Assembly (NCBI RefSeq): GCF_000308615.1
Contig: NZ_BAGB01000172.1
Span: forward strand, 124,001-188,000
DNA: 64,000 nt
Reading direction: 5' to 3'
Origin: Nocardia jiangxiensis NBRC 101359
GTDB taxonomy: Bacteria; Actinomycetota; Actinomycetes; Mycobacteriales; Mycobacteriaceae
Shown here one piece after another: positions 18,434 to 26,647 of the stretch; within the stretch, counting starts at the first letter, position 1, and every line of letters starts with the position of its first letter. The translations under genes and the position numbers were made by a program. The notes beneath the pieces were generated by a model, which saw only the letters and a program-made list of their open reading frames with translations, was not told the DNA's origin and did no database searches.

Positions 18434-19388
18434 CCGAATCACCAAGGCCGCCCAGGGAATCCGGACCGGAGGTGGCGACCTCCCGGTCGCCCGCCCGAGA
18501 CTCGGCCTTCGGCAGTAGCGCCAGGAAGTTGCGAACGAGAGCTCGATCGTCATCGGCCCGGTGAGCCACATAAACCGTTGTCGTGGAGTCTGTTTCGGTG
18601 AGTGGCACGATGCGGACGGTCGGCGGCGCGGTGAACGTCGCGCTGCGCGGTGCGATGGTGACGCCCAGCCCCTCACCCACCAGATACAGGACGGTGGTCC
18701 AGTTGTTGCCTTCCTGGACGATGCGGGGCCGGTGACCGGCTTCTACCAGGGGTTGCAGGTTCTTGTCGTGGGCGTGGGCCCCGGCAGCCCGGGGGAAGAA
18801 CACCAGCGGGTCGTCGGCGAGGTCGGGGCCGGTGAGGGCGGGGCGGTCCGCCAGCGGGTGATCGACCGGCAGCACCGCCATGAAGGGCTCGGTGACCAGC
18901 GGGAATACCACGGTGTCGGGCTGTTCGTCGGGGTCGCGCACGATCGCCATGTCCAGCGCACCGTGGCCGAGCCGCGCCATCATGTGGCTGGTGTAGCCCT
19001 CGATCAGGTCGATCTGCACCAGCGGGTAGCGGTCCCGGAACTGCCGCACACTCCGCAACGGCTCGAGCGGCAGCACCGATGGGACGAAGCCCAGGTAGAG
19101 CCGCCCCTGGCTACCCTGGCCGATGCGCGCGACCTCGTCCAGATCGCGGGTCGCGTGCGCGAGGATCGCCGCGGCCCGCTCACGCAGCACCTCACCCGCC
19201 GGAGTCAGCGCGACACTGCGCGAGGTGCGGTCGAACACACGGGTTCCCAGAAGCGTTTCCAGCCGCTGGATCTGCTGGGTCAGCGCGGGTTGAGCGATGT
19301 GCAGCCGCCCGGCCGCCCGGCCGAAATGCAGCTCCTCGGCCACGGCCAGGAAGTATCGCAGATGCCGTAGTTCGACCCCATCAGCCAT
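18399..19388 (-). CDS. LysR family transcriptional regulator
   Basis: A 329-residue LysR protein. The N-terminal winged helix reads ELRHLRYFLAVAEELHFGRA...AQPALTQQIQRLE; residues about 95-300 are the periplasmic-binding-protein-like effector domain. The C-terminus has a low-complexity tail of about 30 residues that runs into the TetR gene on the other strand, so the domain proper ends earlier. It is divergent from a GNAT acetyltransferase gene 69 bases away, its likely target. Confidence 0.9.
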   Translation of the reverse strand: MADGVELRHLRYFLAVAEELHFGRAAGRLHIAQPALTQQIQRLETLLGTRVFDRTSRSVALTPAGEVLRERAAAILAHATRDLDEVARIGQGSQGRLYLGFVPSVLPLEPLRSVRQFRDRYPLVQIDLIEGYTSHMMARLGHGALDMAIVRDPDEQPDTVVFPLVTEPFMAVLPVDHPLADRPALTGPDLADDPLVFFPRAAGAHAHDKNLQPLVEAGHRPRIVQEGNNWTTVLYLVGEGLGVTIAPRSATFTAPPTVRIVPLTETDSTTTVYVAHRADDDRALVRNFLALLPKAESRAGDREVATSGPDSLGGLGDSVRSVPFPSAGR

Positions 19389-19457
19389 AAGTTCAACGTA
19401 TCAATCGGACCCGTCAAGTATTGGACGTGATCATTCGCCACCGGGCATGCTGACGAG

Positions 19458-19970
19458 GTGACACCGCAGACCGCATCCGTTACCGCCGAACAGATCAACA
19501 CCATCGTCGTCGAGCCGATGTCGGGCCCGGCCGACGCACGCGCGTTCAAGGACCTCAACGAGGAATGGATCGTCGAGCTGTTCACCCTCGAACCCGCCGA
19601 CTCGGTCAAACTGGACGATCCGGAACGCGAAATCGTCGCCAAGGGCGGACACGTACTCATCGCCCGCGACGGCGAGGACATCGTCGGATGTGTGGCACTG
19701 GTGGCGGAGGGCGACGGCGTGTTCGAGCTGTCGAAGATGGCCGTGGCACGCAACCGGCGCGGTAACGGCCTGGGCCGGATCATCCTGCGCGCAGCCATCG
19801 ACTACGCCCGACGCCAGAACGCCACCACGCTGTTCCTCGGCAGTAGCACCAAACTGGCCGACGCTGTGCACCTCTACGAATCGATCGGCTTCGTACACGT
19901 CCCCAGCGACCAGATCGGCCCCGTGCCCTACGAGCGCGCGGATGTGTTCATGCGCTACGAGCTGCACTGA
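19458..19970 (+). CDS. GNAT family N-acetyltransferase
   Basis: A 170-residue acetyltransferase. LSKMAVARNRRGNGLGRIIL is motif A with the acetyl-CoA pyrophosphate loop (R-R-G-N-G-L-G); LYESIGFVHVP is the terminal conserved segment. The GTG at 19458 is preceded by GACGAG. The substrate is unknown. Divergent from the LysR gene, which may control it. Confidence 0.87.
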   Translation: MTPQTASVTAEQINTIVVEPMSGPADARAFKDLNEEWIVELFTLEPADSVKLDDPEREIVAKGGHVLIARDGEDIVGCVALVAEGDGVFELSKMAVARNRRGNGLGRIILRAAIDYARRQNATTLFLGSSTKLADAVHLYESIGFVHVPSDQIGPVPYERADVFMRYELH

Positions 19971-20057
19971 CAGCTACACCTTACGCGGCTGGGACGACCG
20001 GATAGCCAAGTGCGCGAAGATGTTCCACGTCGCGGCGCGTGACATCGGCCGGCCGAT

Positions 20058-20335
20058 TCACGAGATCTGTTGCGCCCGTTGGATCAGGAGTGTGCGTACG
20101 GCCTGTACCGCGGGCCGGAACCCGGCCTCCTCGCACCAGGGCGTAAGCAGATGGGTCACCGTCTCGCCCGCGATCCACTGCTCGTCGCGCAGGTCGGCGA
20201 TGTCGATCGGACTTTTCGGTGCCGGATCCGATGATGTTCGGGCAGAACGAGTTTCGAGTGGTCGGTGTACAGCCGCTCATGATGTGGTTCGGGCGGCCGC
20301 GGTGCGGCGACACGATCCCGGCGACCGCGCGAAGA
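20058..20335 (-). pseudogene. Decayed LysR-type regulator fragment (effector-domain half)
   Basis: Reading the minus strand, one frame gives PHHERLYTDHSKLVLPEHH, then the next frame gives SPIDIADLRDEQWIAGET and continues THLLTPWCEEAGFRPAV to a stop at 20058. Both pieces are recognisable consecutive parts of a LysR effector domain. They are offset by one base near the TTTT run at 20213-20216. No helix-turn-helix half is present upstream, where a hairpin and another gene lie. A frameshifted open frame of 110 codons across it is not the original protein. Confidence 0.6.
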
Positions 20336-20367
20336 CGGTCAGCCCCGGCTAAAGCCGGGGCTGACCG
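20336..20367. terminator. Perfect 15-bp hairpin terminator
   Basis: CGGTCAGCCCCGGCT pairs perfectly with AGCCGGGGCTGACCG around AA. It starts 30 bases beyond the stop of the secreted-protein gene on the minus strand. The plus-strand side is followed by TATTTCTGTGTT, so it could also stop plus-strand transcription. Confidence 0.75.
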
Positions 20368-20396
20368 GTATTTCTGTGTTCCGCCAGCTCCGGGAC

Positions 20397-21095
20397 CTAC
20401 TTGGCCGGGTTGACCGGGGGCTGATTGATGGTGGTGAAGTACTGGACCGCGGCAGCGATCGCCGCCGGGGCGGTGATCAGGATCTGGCCCGCGAGGGTAC
20501 CCAGCGCGCCGACGGCGACGATGCCGCCGAGGCAGCCGATGGCCGCCGCCGGAATGAATGCGCCGAACAGACCGACGATCGTCGCTGCGGCCACGGTCGC
20601 ACCGGCGATACCGCCGAGCACACAGCCGACGGCGCCGCCACCGAGGCCGCCGACCAGGGTGCCCAGCGTGGCGCCCATGGTGATCGTGCTCGTCAACCGC
20701 GACCAGGCGGCCTGCTCACGGTCGTACGGGGTCTTCCACGGCGCAGTGTTCTCGTACGGCAGGGAGACCGGTTTGTAGGTCGCGTGCGCCCTGTCGAACT
20801 TCGGCGTCAGGGTGGCCGTGCGACCGGCGATGTCGGCCGCGATCGGGAACTCGAAGTCATCGACCCGGAAAGTCAGCGGCATGCCGGCGACCACGGTGCC
20901 GTTGGCGGCCTTGACCTTGAAAATGCCGTTCTGCACGACCATCGATCCGGCATCGGTTGTGACGATCGACTGGGTGTCGGTGGCGTGGGCGGTGAAGCCG
21001 ACCGCGTGCTGCGCCGGGGGCGCAGCGCCGGCGGAACCGGACGCGATCCCGACCGCGGCCACCAAACCCGCGGTCACGGTGACGATTTTCCTCAT
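20397..21095 (-). CDS. Secreted glycine/alanine-rich hypothetical protein
   Basis: A 232-residue protein with a Sec signal peptide (MRKIVTVTAGLVAAVGIASG, cleavage near AGAAPP). Residues about 30-125 form a soluble beta-rich domain. The C-terminal third (about 135-220) is a long run of Gly/Ala helices such as GATLGTLVGGLGGGAVGCVLGG, like a glycine-zipper membrane-inserting segment. I recognise the architecture as common in Nocardia-type genomes but know no function. It is a single-gene unit ended by the hairpin downstream; AGAGGAAAG is its ribosome site. Confidence 0.75.
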   Translation of the reverse strand: MRKIVTVTAGLVAAVGIASGSAGAAPPAQHAVGFTAHATDTQSIVTTDAGSMVVQNGIFKVKAANGTVVAGMPLTFRVDDFEFPIAADIAGRTATLTPKFDRAHATYKPVSLPYENTAPWKTPYDREQAAWSRLTSTITMGATLGTLVGGLGGGAVGCVLGGIAGATVAAATIVGLFGAFIPAAAIGCLGGIVAVGALGTLAGQILITAPAAIAAAVQYFTTINQPPVNPAK

Positions 21096-21277
21096 CTTTT
21101 TTCTTTCCTCTCGGCTGCTCTCTTGGACGACGCGCCGAGTGCGCCGGATGCCCGGCGCGAGAGCGCCGGGCGGATCTGTCCATCGATGCGCTGTCCGGTC
21201 TCCGTGAGACCCACATCACTTCCGGGTAGGAAGTGCTGGAACGGTGCCCCACCGCGTCGCGCGATGTCAATGGATCG

Positions 21278-21294
21278 GGTCCGCTCAGCTGACC
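21278..21294. promoter_or_regulatory. IclR-type operator, site A
   Basis: GGTCCGCTCAGCTGACC, a 17-bp near-palindrome, 126 bases before the enoyl-CoA hydratase start. It matches the island consensus GGTCCGCT-N-AGCGGACC at all positions except one in the right arm. Confidence 0.65.
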
Positions 21295-21327
21295 GGCCGA
21301 CTTCAGGGGCTGGTCGACTTCGCCTCC

Positions 21328-21344
21328 GGTTTGCTCAGCGGACC
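21328..21344. promoter_or_regulatory. IclR-type operator, site B
   Basis: GGTTTGCTCAGCGGACC, exactly 50 bases (about five helical turns) downstream of site A and 76 bases before the operon's first ATG. Two in-phase sites suggest cooperative binding. Confidence 0.7.
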
Positions 21345-21419
21345 TCATTCGTTTTCAGAACCGGGCGGCTGCTCGATACTCACTCCTCGACCGTTCCCGC
21401 ACATCGAGATAGGCACCGA

Positions 21420-22211
21420 ATGCCCGAGAAGACCGGACAGGTCACCGGATTCCTCCGACCGGAGATATCGGACGGGGTTGGGACCGTCACGATCGACCGC
21501 CCGCCGGCGAACGCTTTCGATCCCGCGTTGATCGCGGAATTCCTGGCGGTGCTCGCGCCGCTCGTGCAGGACCCCGACGTGCGGTGCATCGTCCTGCGAG
21601 GTACCGGCAGGTTCTTCGTCGCGGGCGCCGACATCACGGTCATGCGTGAACTCACCGAAGCCACCCAGCGTGCGATGCGTCCGTGGGTCGAGGTGCAGCG
21701 GATGCTGGAAACCGCACCGAAGCCCGTCCTGGCGGCCCTCAACGGGCATGCGCTGGGCGGCGGAGCCGAACTGGCTCTGGCGTGCGACATGCGGGTGATG
21801 ACGGAGTCCGCGACCATCGGCTTTCCCGAGATCTCGCTCGGCTTGTTTCCCGGCGCGGGCGGCAGCCAGCGCTTGCCCCGGCTGCTGGGCGCGCATCGAG
21901 CCAAACTGCTCATGATCGAAGGCGCCCGGCTCACCGCCACGGACGCGCTGCACATCGGGCTGGTGGACCGGGTGGTTCCCGACGCCGAATTCGACGACTG
22001 CGTCCGCTCGACCGCACATGCTTTGGCGGCCAAGCCGACTCGCACGATCGGTCTGCTCAAACGCGTTGTGCGCGAGGGCGCTTCGTTACCGCTCGAGCAG
22101 GCACTCGACGTCGAGTTCGCGGCGGTGCTCGAGCTGATCCGGACAGCCGATGCCGCGGAGGGCCTGCAGGCGTTCCTCGACAAACGTCCGCCCACTTTCA
22201 CCGGTCGCTGA
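21420..22211 (+). CDS. Enoyl-CoA hydratase, canonical crotonase
   Basis: A 263-residue hydratase of the crotonase fold. AGADIT (69-74) and ALGGGAEL (111-118) form the oxyanion hole. Both catalytic glutamates are present, Glu117 in GGGAE and Glu137 in FPEIS. It should add water to an enoyl-CoA in the degradation of the acid activated by this operon. The ATG at 21420 is chosen because the frame upstream is not protein-like and contains the two operators. First gene of a five-gene plus-strand operon. Confidence 0.9.
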   Translation: MPEKTGQVTGFLRPEISDGVGTVTIDRPPANAFDPALIAEFLAVLAPLVQDPDVRCIVLRGTGRFFVAGADITVMRELTEATQRAMRPWVEVQRMLETAPKPVLAALNGHALGGGAELALACDMRVMTESATIGFPEISLGLFPGAGGSQRLPRLLGAHRAKLLMIEGARLTATDALHIGLVDRVVPDAEFDDCVRSTAHALAAKPTRTIGLLKRVVREGASLPLEQALDVEFAAVLELIRTADAAEGLQAFLDKRPPTFTGR

Positions 22212-22237
22212 CCCGAGAATCCGAAGGGATCCCACAC

Positions 22238-23209
22238 ATGATCAGAGTTCTCCGGCGATACGGGGTCGCCGTTGTGGCGACAGTCGCGGCGATCACGATC
22301 GCCGCCACCGCCTGCACCCGGCCGGCCACGCAGGCTGTCGGCAACGCGGGCGACCTGGTTCGCATCTCGGTCGGCGTCGACCCCTCGTACGCGCCGATCT
22401 TCCTTGCCGACAGCGAGGGCATGTTCGCCGAGGCAGGGCTGCATGTACAGGTCATCCAGACCGAGGGCGGCGCGGCCGGGGCGCAGAACGTGGTGGCGGG
22501 CACCTCGGAACTGTCCGGGAACGCGGACTCCACCGCGCTCACCGTCATGGCCGGCAATCCCGGACTCCGGGCGCTCGGTGTGTACGAGGATTCCGATCGA
22601 TACTTCCGAGTGGTGCTGCGCAACGGCGTCACGCCGAAGTCCATCCGGAAGATGGGCGTCTTCCCGGGTATCGGGCTGTACTTCACCGATCGCTACCTGC
22701 GCAGCGTGGGTCTGGATCCGGCGTCGGTGGCCCTCGTGACGACCAGTCCTCCCGAGCAGCCCGCCTTGCTGGCACGCGGCGATATCGACGGGTTCATCTC
22801 CTTCGATCCCTGGGTCTCCCGAGCAGTGGCCTCGGACGGGCAGATCGCCGGGACGACAGGCAACTTCGGCGCGAAATACTCGCAGTGGCTGCTGGCGTCA
22901 CAGAGCTGGCTCTCGGGCCACGAGAAACTCGCCGGACAGGTGTTCCGCGTGATCGCGCAGGCCGCGGACATCATCGCGGCGGATCCCGACCGGGCGGCGA
23001 AAGCGGTGGCGAATGCCATCCACATGGCTCCGGCCGAAGCGCGCGGCCAGCTGACCCAGATCGATTTCAAGGGACGCGATTTCACGTCCGCCGATATCGA
23101 GCAAGCACGAGAACTCGTGAACTTCTTCCGCGGTCAGGGAAAGCTGAGCGGGCAGATCGATCCGCAGGGGGTCATGCTCAGCGGCTGGTTCCCCCGGAAC
23201 GCGCAGTAG
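22238..23209 (+). CDS. ABC transporter substrate-binding lipoprotein, SsuA/TauA/NMT1-like (orphan)
   Basis: A 323-residue binding protein with signal sequence and lipobox ATAC (Cys at about 26). The mature start VRISVGVDPSYAPIFLADSEGMF is the NMT1/SsuA-type domain that binds nitrate, sulfonate, pyrimidine or aromatic-acid ligands. No permease or ATPase is in this operon. It is clearly paralogous to the binding protein at 33999-34973 (shared SYAPxFxADxEG, RVVLRNG, LLxRGDIDG), whose transporter it may use. Confidence 0.87.
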   Translation: MIRVLRRYGVAVVATVAAITIAATACTRPATQAVGNAGDLVRISVGVDPSYAPIFLADSEGMFAEAGLHVQVIQTEGGAAGAQNVVAGTSELSGNADSTALTVMAGNPGLRALGVYEDSDRYFRVVLRNGVTPKSIRKMGVFPGIGLYFTDRYLRSVGLDPASVALVTTSPPEQPALLARGDIDGFISFDPWVSRAVASDGQIAGTTGNFGAKYSQWLLASQSWLSGHEKLAGQVFRVIAQAADIIAADPDRAAKAVANAIHMAPAEARGQLTQIDFKGRDFTSADIEQARELVNFFRGQGKLSGQIDPQGVMLSGWFPRNAQ

Positions 23210-23322
23210 GCCCCGGGCGAGGCCCGGCCGGCAGCACACAATCATGACCCTCCACCGGCCCCGGCCGTCGCGCCCGGTGCAGCGCCGCGGGAGGCTCGCA
23301 CACCATACGGATTGGAGTACCA

Positions 23323-25671
23323 GTGGCCGAATCCACTGTCCGCGTCGTGGAACTGTCGAGCCCGTTCACTCGATTCGCCGGGCGAATACTCGTCGGTCTG
23401 GGCTACGAGGTCATCCTGGTCGAGCCCCCGGATGGCGACCCGGCCCGCCGTGAACTCGACGGATACGCGTTCGCCCACTGGCACGCGGGTAAGCGGTCGG
23501 TCGTGCTGGATCTGGCCGCCCAGGACGATCGGGACGCGCTCGAGCGTCTGGTCGCGGGCGCGGACATCCTGCTCGACGGCACCGATGCTCGATCGGAAAC
23601 TCCTGCCGCCCAGCATGATTCACCGGTACACGTGCGCGTGACGCCATTCGGCGTGTCCGGCCCGCACAGCTCCTGGGCGGCAACGAATCTCACGGTCGCC
23701 GCGATGGGCGGCATGATGGCGCAGGTCGGTACGCCCGACGCTCCGCCGCTGTGCTTGCCCGAAGGACAGGCCGAGCAACTGGCCGGGGTCAACGCGGCGA
23801 TCGGCGCGCTGCTCGGCCTGCGCGCCCGGCGTTTCGGCCCAGCGCCGTTCGTCGACATCTCGGCGCAGGAGTGCGTCGCGGCGAGCCTGGAAGCGGGCGC
23901 CCTGGCATACCTGCACGAGGATCGTGTTCCCGGTCGGCCGGGACGGGTGCATCCACTGGTGCCACACGGATTGTTCACCGCCGCAGACGGTTTCCTCGGC
24001 GGCGGACTCGGCGGCAGCCCACGGATGTGGGACGAAACGCTGCGCTGGCTGATCGAAGAGGGAGCGCAGGAGGACCTGGACGACCCGCGCTGGCGCGATC
24101 CGGTGGAACGGAAAATCCACCAGGATCACATTTTCGCTGTCCTGCAACGCTTTCTGGCGAAATGGCCGAAAGAGGAGTTCGCCGTCCGCGCACAGGAGCG
24201 CAAACTGCCCTGGGCCGCGGTGGACGGTCCCGCCGAACTGCTCGTCAATCCGCAATTGAACGACCGCGACTTCTTCCTGGATGTGGTCTCCGGCGACGAG
24301 GTGACTCGTGATCTGGGCTTCGGCTTCGCGTTCCCGGAAGGGCGCCGGGTCCGTGAACTCGTGGTACCCCGGCTCGGCGCCGACCAATCGCTGATATCCG
24401 AAAAACGCACTGTCACAGGTTCATTCCCGAAACAAGAGGCACAGTCCGGCAGACGCAGCCTCGACGGCATCCGGGTGCTCGACCTGACCTGGGTCCTGGC
24501 CGGCCCCTACTGCACCAGAATTCTCGCTGATCACGGCGCCGAGGTCATCAAGGTCGAATCGCTGGGCCGCCCGGACCCGACGCGCTTCTCCCCCGCCATG
24601 CACCTGTCCCGCGGCCCGCACGACGATCCCGACACCAGCGGCTATTTCAACGACGTCAACCGCAACAAGCGCAGTATCACCCTCGATACCCGTACACCCG
24701 AGGGCCTGGCGGTACTCGCCGACCTGATCGCCGCCAGCGATGTCGTGATCGAGAACTTCAGCTCGTCGGTGCTGAAGAAGATGGGGCTGGGCTACCAGCG
24801 GCTTCGCGAACTACGCCCCGACATCGTGTACGTCTCGATGTCGGGCATGGGCCACACCGGGCCGCGCAGCAGCTGGGTGTCGTACGCGGACATCGTCTCG
24901 GCCAGTACCGGTCTGACGGCGTTGACCGGTTGGGATGCCGATGACGTGGTCGGCGTCATCTACGGCCACGGCGACATCGTGGCCGGACTGCAGGCCGCGA
25001 CGGCCACCCTGGCCGCGCTGGAACACCGCGACCGCACCGGCCGCGGCCAGCATGTGGACCTCTCGCAGCTCGAGGCGATGGCCGCACACATGGGCACCGC
25101 GGTGATCCGGTCGACCGGGACCGGGCAGGTTCCCGAACCCAAGGGGAACACCGAGGACGCGTGGTCACCACACGGCGTGTTCCGCTGTCTGGGCTCCGAT
25201 CGCTGGGTGACGATCGCGGTGCGCCACGAGGCCGACTGGCTTGCTCTGTGCGAGCTGATCGAACGCCCCGAATGGGCGGATGCCGACGAGTTCCGCACCG
25301 CCGAGCAACGGCGGGCGCGTGACTCGGAGATCACCGCGGCGATCACCGCGTGGACCAGAACGCTGCCCGTCCAGACGGTCACCGAGGCCCTGCAAGGCGC
25401 GGGCGTGCCGGCGGGCTCGGTGCAGGACGGCCGGGATCTGGTCGAAAGCGATGTCCATCTGCGCGCTCGCGGCTTCTATGTGCGGCGCGCACACCCTCGC
25501 GCGGGCACCTTCCTGCACGAGGGCGCACCCGTCCGGATGAACCGTACGGTCAGTGAAATCCGTACCGCCGCACCACTTCTGGGTGCCGATACCGATGCGG
25601 TACTGCACGACGTGCTGCGGTACCCACCTGACCGGATCGCGCAGCTGCGTGCGGCGTCGATCCTCTCCTGA
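23323..25671 (+). CDS. Tandem (fused) CaiB/BaiF family III CoA-transferase
   Basis: A 782-residue protein made of two family III CoA-transferase halves: about 1-360 and 378-782. The second begins with the classic LDLTWVLAGPYCTRILADHGAEVIKVE. Each half keeps a candidate acyl-anchoring aspartate: Asp178 in FVDISAQE and Asp579 in HVDLSQLE. Such enzymes move CoA between a donor thioester and a carboxylic acid and normally act as interlocked dimers; the fusion may fold as an internal dimer. The first half is the more divergent. The GTG at 23323 follows GGAG. Central activating gene of the operon. Confidence 0.87.
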   Translation: MAESTVRVVELSSPFTRFAGRILVGLGYEVILVEPPDGDPARRELDGYAFAHWHAGKRSVVLDLAAQDDRDALERLVAGADILLDGTDARSETPAAQHDSPVHVRVTPFGVSGPHSSWAATNLTVAAMGGMMAQVGTPDAPPLCLPEGQAEQLAGVNAAIGALLGLRARRFGPAPFVDISAQECVAASLEAGALAYLHEDRVPGRPGRVHPLVPHGLFTAADGFLGGGLGGSPRMWDETLRWLIEEGAQEDLDDPRWRDPVERKIHQDHIFAVLQRFLAKWPKEEFAVRAQERKLPWAAVDGPAELLVNPQLNDRDFFLDVVSGDEVTRDLGFGFAFPEGRRVRELVVPRLGADQSLISEKRTVTGSFPKQEAQSGRRSLDGIRVLDLTWVLAGPYCTRILADHGAEVIKVESLGRPDPTRFSPAMHLSRGPHDDPDTSGYFNDVNRNKRSITLDTRTPEGLAVLADLIAASDVVIENFSSSVLKKMGLGYQRLRELRPDIVYVSMSGMGHTGPRSSWVSYADIVSASTGLTALTGWDADDVVGVIYGHGDIVAGLQAATATLAALEHRDRTGRGQHVDLSQLEAMAAHMGTAVIRSTGTGQVPEPKGNTEDAWSPHGVFRCLGSDRWVTIAVRHEADWLALCELIERPEWADADEFRTAEQRRARDSEITAAITAWTRTLPVQTVTEALQGAGVPAGSVQDGRDLVESDVHLRARGFYVRRAHPRAGTFLHEGAPVRMNRTVSEIRTAAPLLGADTDAVLHDVLRYPPDRIAQLRAASILS

Positions 25672-25699
25672 ACCACTCACCCGCACACGAAGGAGATAT

Positions 25700-26647
25700 A
25701 TGCGCGCCGCGCGGCTACACAGTTTCGGTGAGGCACCGGTCCTCGACGACATCGACATCCCCGCTCGGAAGGCGGGCCAGACGCTGGTGCGGATCGACGC
25801 GGCGGCGCTCGGCCACCTCGACATGACCGTGGCGAGCGGCACATTCGACATCAAGCCACCGCTGCCGCACATCGGCGGCACCGACGGCGCCGCGACGGTC
25901 GTCGAGTCGGACACCTTCGCGGCGGGAACGCGGGTGCTGGTGCGGGGCGGCGGCATCGGGCTGACCAAGAACGGTTGCTGGGCAGAGTATCTCGTCGCGG
26001 CGGACCGAGCATTCACGCCGTTCGACTCCGATCTGCCGCCCGAGGTGGCGGCGACCTTCTTCCTGCCCAGCACCACCGGGTACGTCGCCGTACACGACGT
26101 CGCGGAGGTCCGTGCCGGAGAACGCGTGATCGTGTCCGGCGCATCGGGCGCGGTCGGCTCGATGGCCGCCCAATTCGCCCTGCTCGCCGGTGCTGCGGAA
26201 GTGATCGGCGTGGTACCCCGGCAGGATCAGGTGGAGTTGCTGCCCGACGGGGTACGCCCGGTCGTCGGCCGGGGCTCCGTACTGGCCGAGCAACTGGGTG
26301 AGAAGCCCGTCGCCGAGGTCCTGATCGACACCCTCGGGGGCGATGTGCTGTCCCCGCTGCTCGGCCGCGTCGTGCCGGGGGGACGAGCCGCGCTGATCGG
26401 CTACACACTGGGCACCGAACTGGCTCTCGATCTGCCCAACTGGCTGCTGAGCGACGTGAAGATCCTGCCGGTCAACATGATTCGCAAGGGAGCCCGGCAG
26501 GCCGAACTCGCTCCCGAGCTGATCGGCAAGCTCGCCGCGGGTGAGGTGCGGCTGGCGGTGCAGCAGTTCCCGCTCGATCGGATCGCCGACGCCCTGCAAC
26601 TGATGCGCGAAGGCAAGGTGGCCGGGCGCGCCGTCGTCGTGCCATGA
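25700..26647 (+). CDS. Quinone oxidoreductase-like MDR family protein
   Basis: A 315-residue medium-chain reductase/dehydrogenase without zinc ligands. The N-terminal GroES-like domain contains HIGGTDGAATVVE; the cofactor domain contains VIVSGASGAVGSMAAQFA. It probably reduces an enone, quinone or enoyl-CoA with NADPH. The start is set by an unusually strong ribosome site, AAGGAGATAT, directly before ATG. It overlaps the next gene by 4 bases, so translation is coupled to the CoA ligase. Confidence 0.88.
   Translation: MRAARLHSFGEAPVLDDIDIPARKAGQTLVRIDAAALGHLDMTVASGTFDIKPPLPHIGGTDGAATVVESDTFAAGTRVLVRGGGIGLTKNGCWAEYLVAADRAFTPFDSDLPPEVAATFFLPSTTGYVAVHDVAEVRAGERVIVSGASGAVGSMAAQFALLAGAAEVIGVVPRQDQVELLPDGVRPVVGRGSVLAEQLGEKPVAEVLIDTLGGDVLSPLLGRVVPGGRAALIGYTLGTELALDLPNWLLSDVKILPVNMIRKGARQAELAPELIGKLAAGEVRLAVQQFPLDRIADALQLMREGKVAGRAVVVP

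Larger units (their letters stand above)
21096..21419. other. Divergent promoter region of secreted protein and catabolic operon
   Basis: This 324-base gap has no gene. It holds a GC hairpin with GAGA loop at 21150-21171 (GCCCGGCGC/GCGCCGGGC), inside the leader of the minus-strand gene, and two copies of the 17-bp IclR-type palindrome at 21278 and 21328. Confidence 0.7.

Noticed and set aside
19981..20313. A 110-codon minus-strand frame as a hypothetical gene
   Set aside because: It crosses the LysR remnant in a frame that reads none of its conserved segments; the pseudogene explanation fits better.
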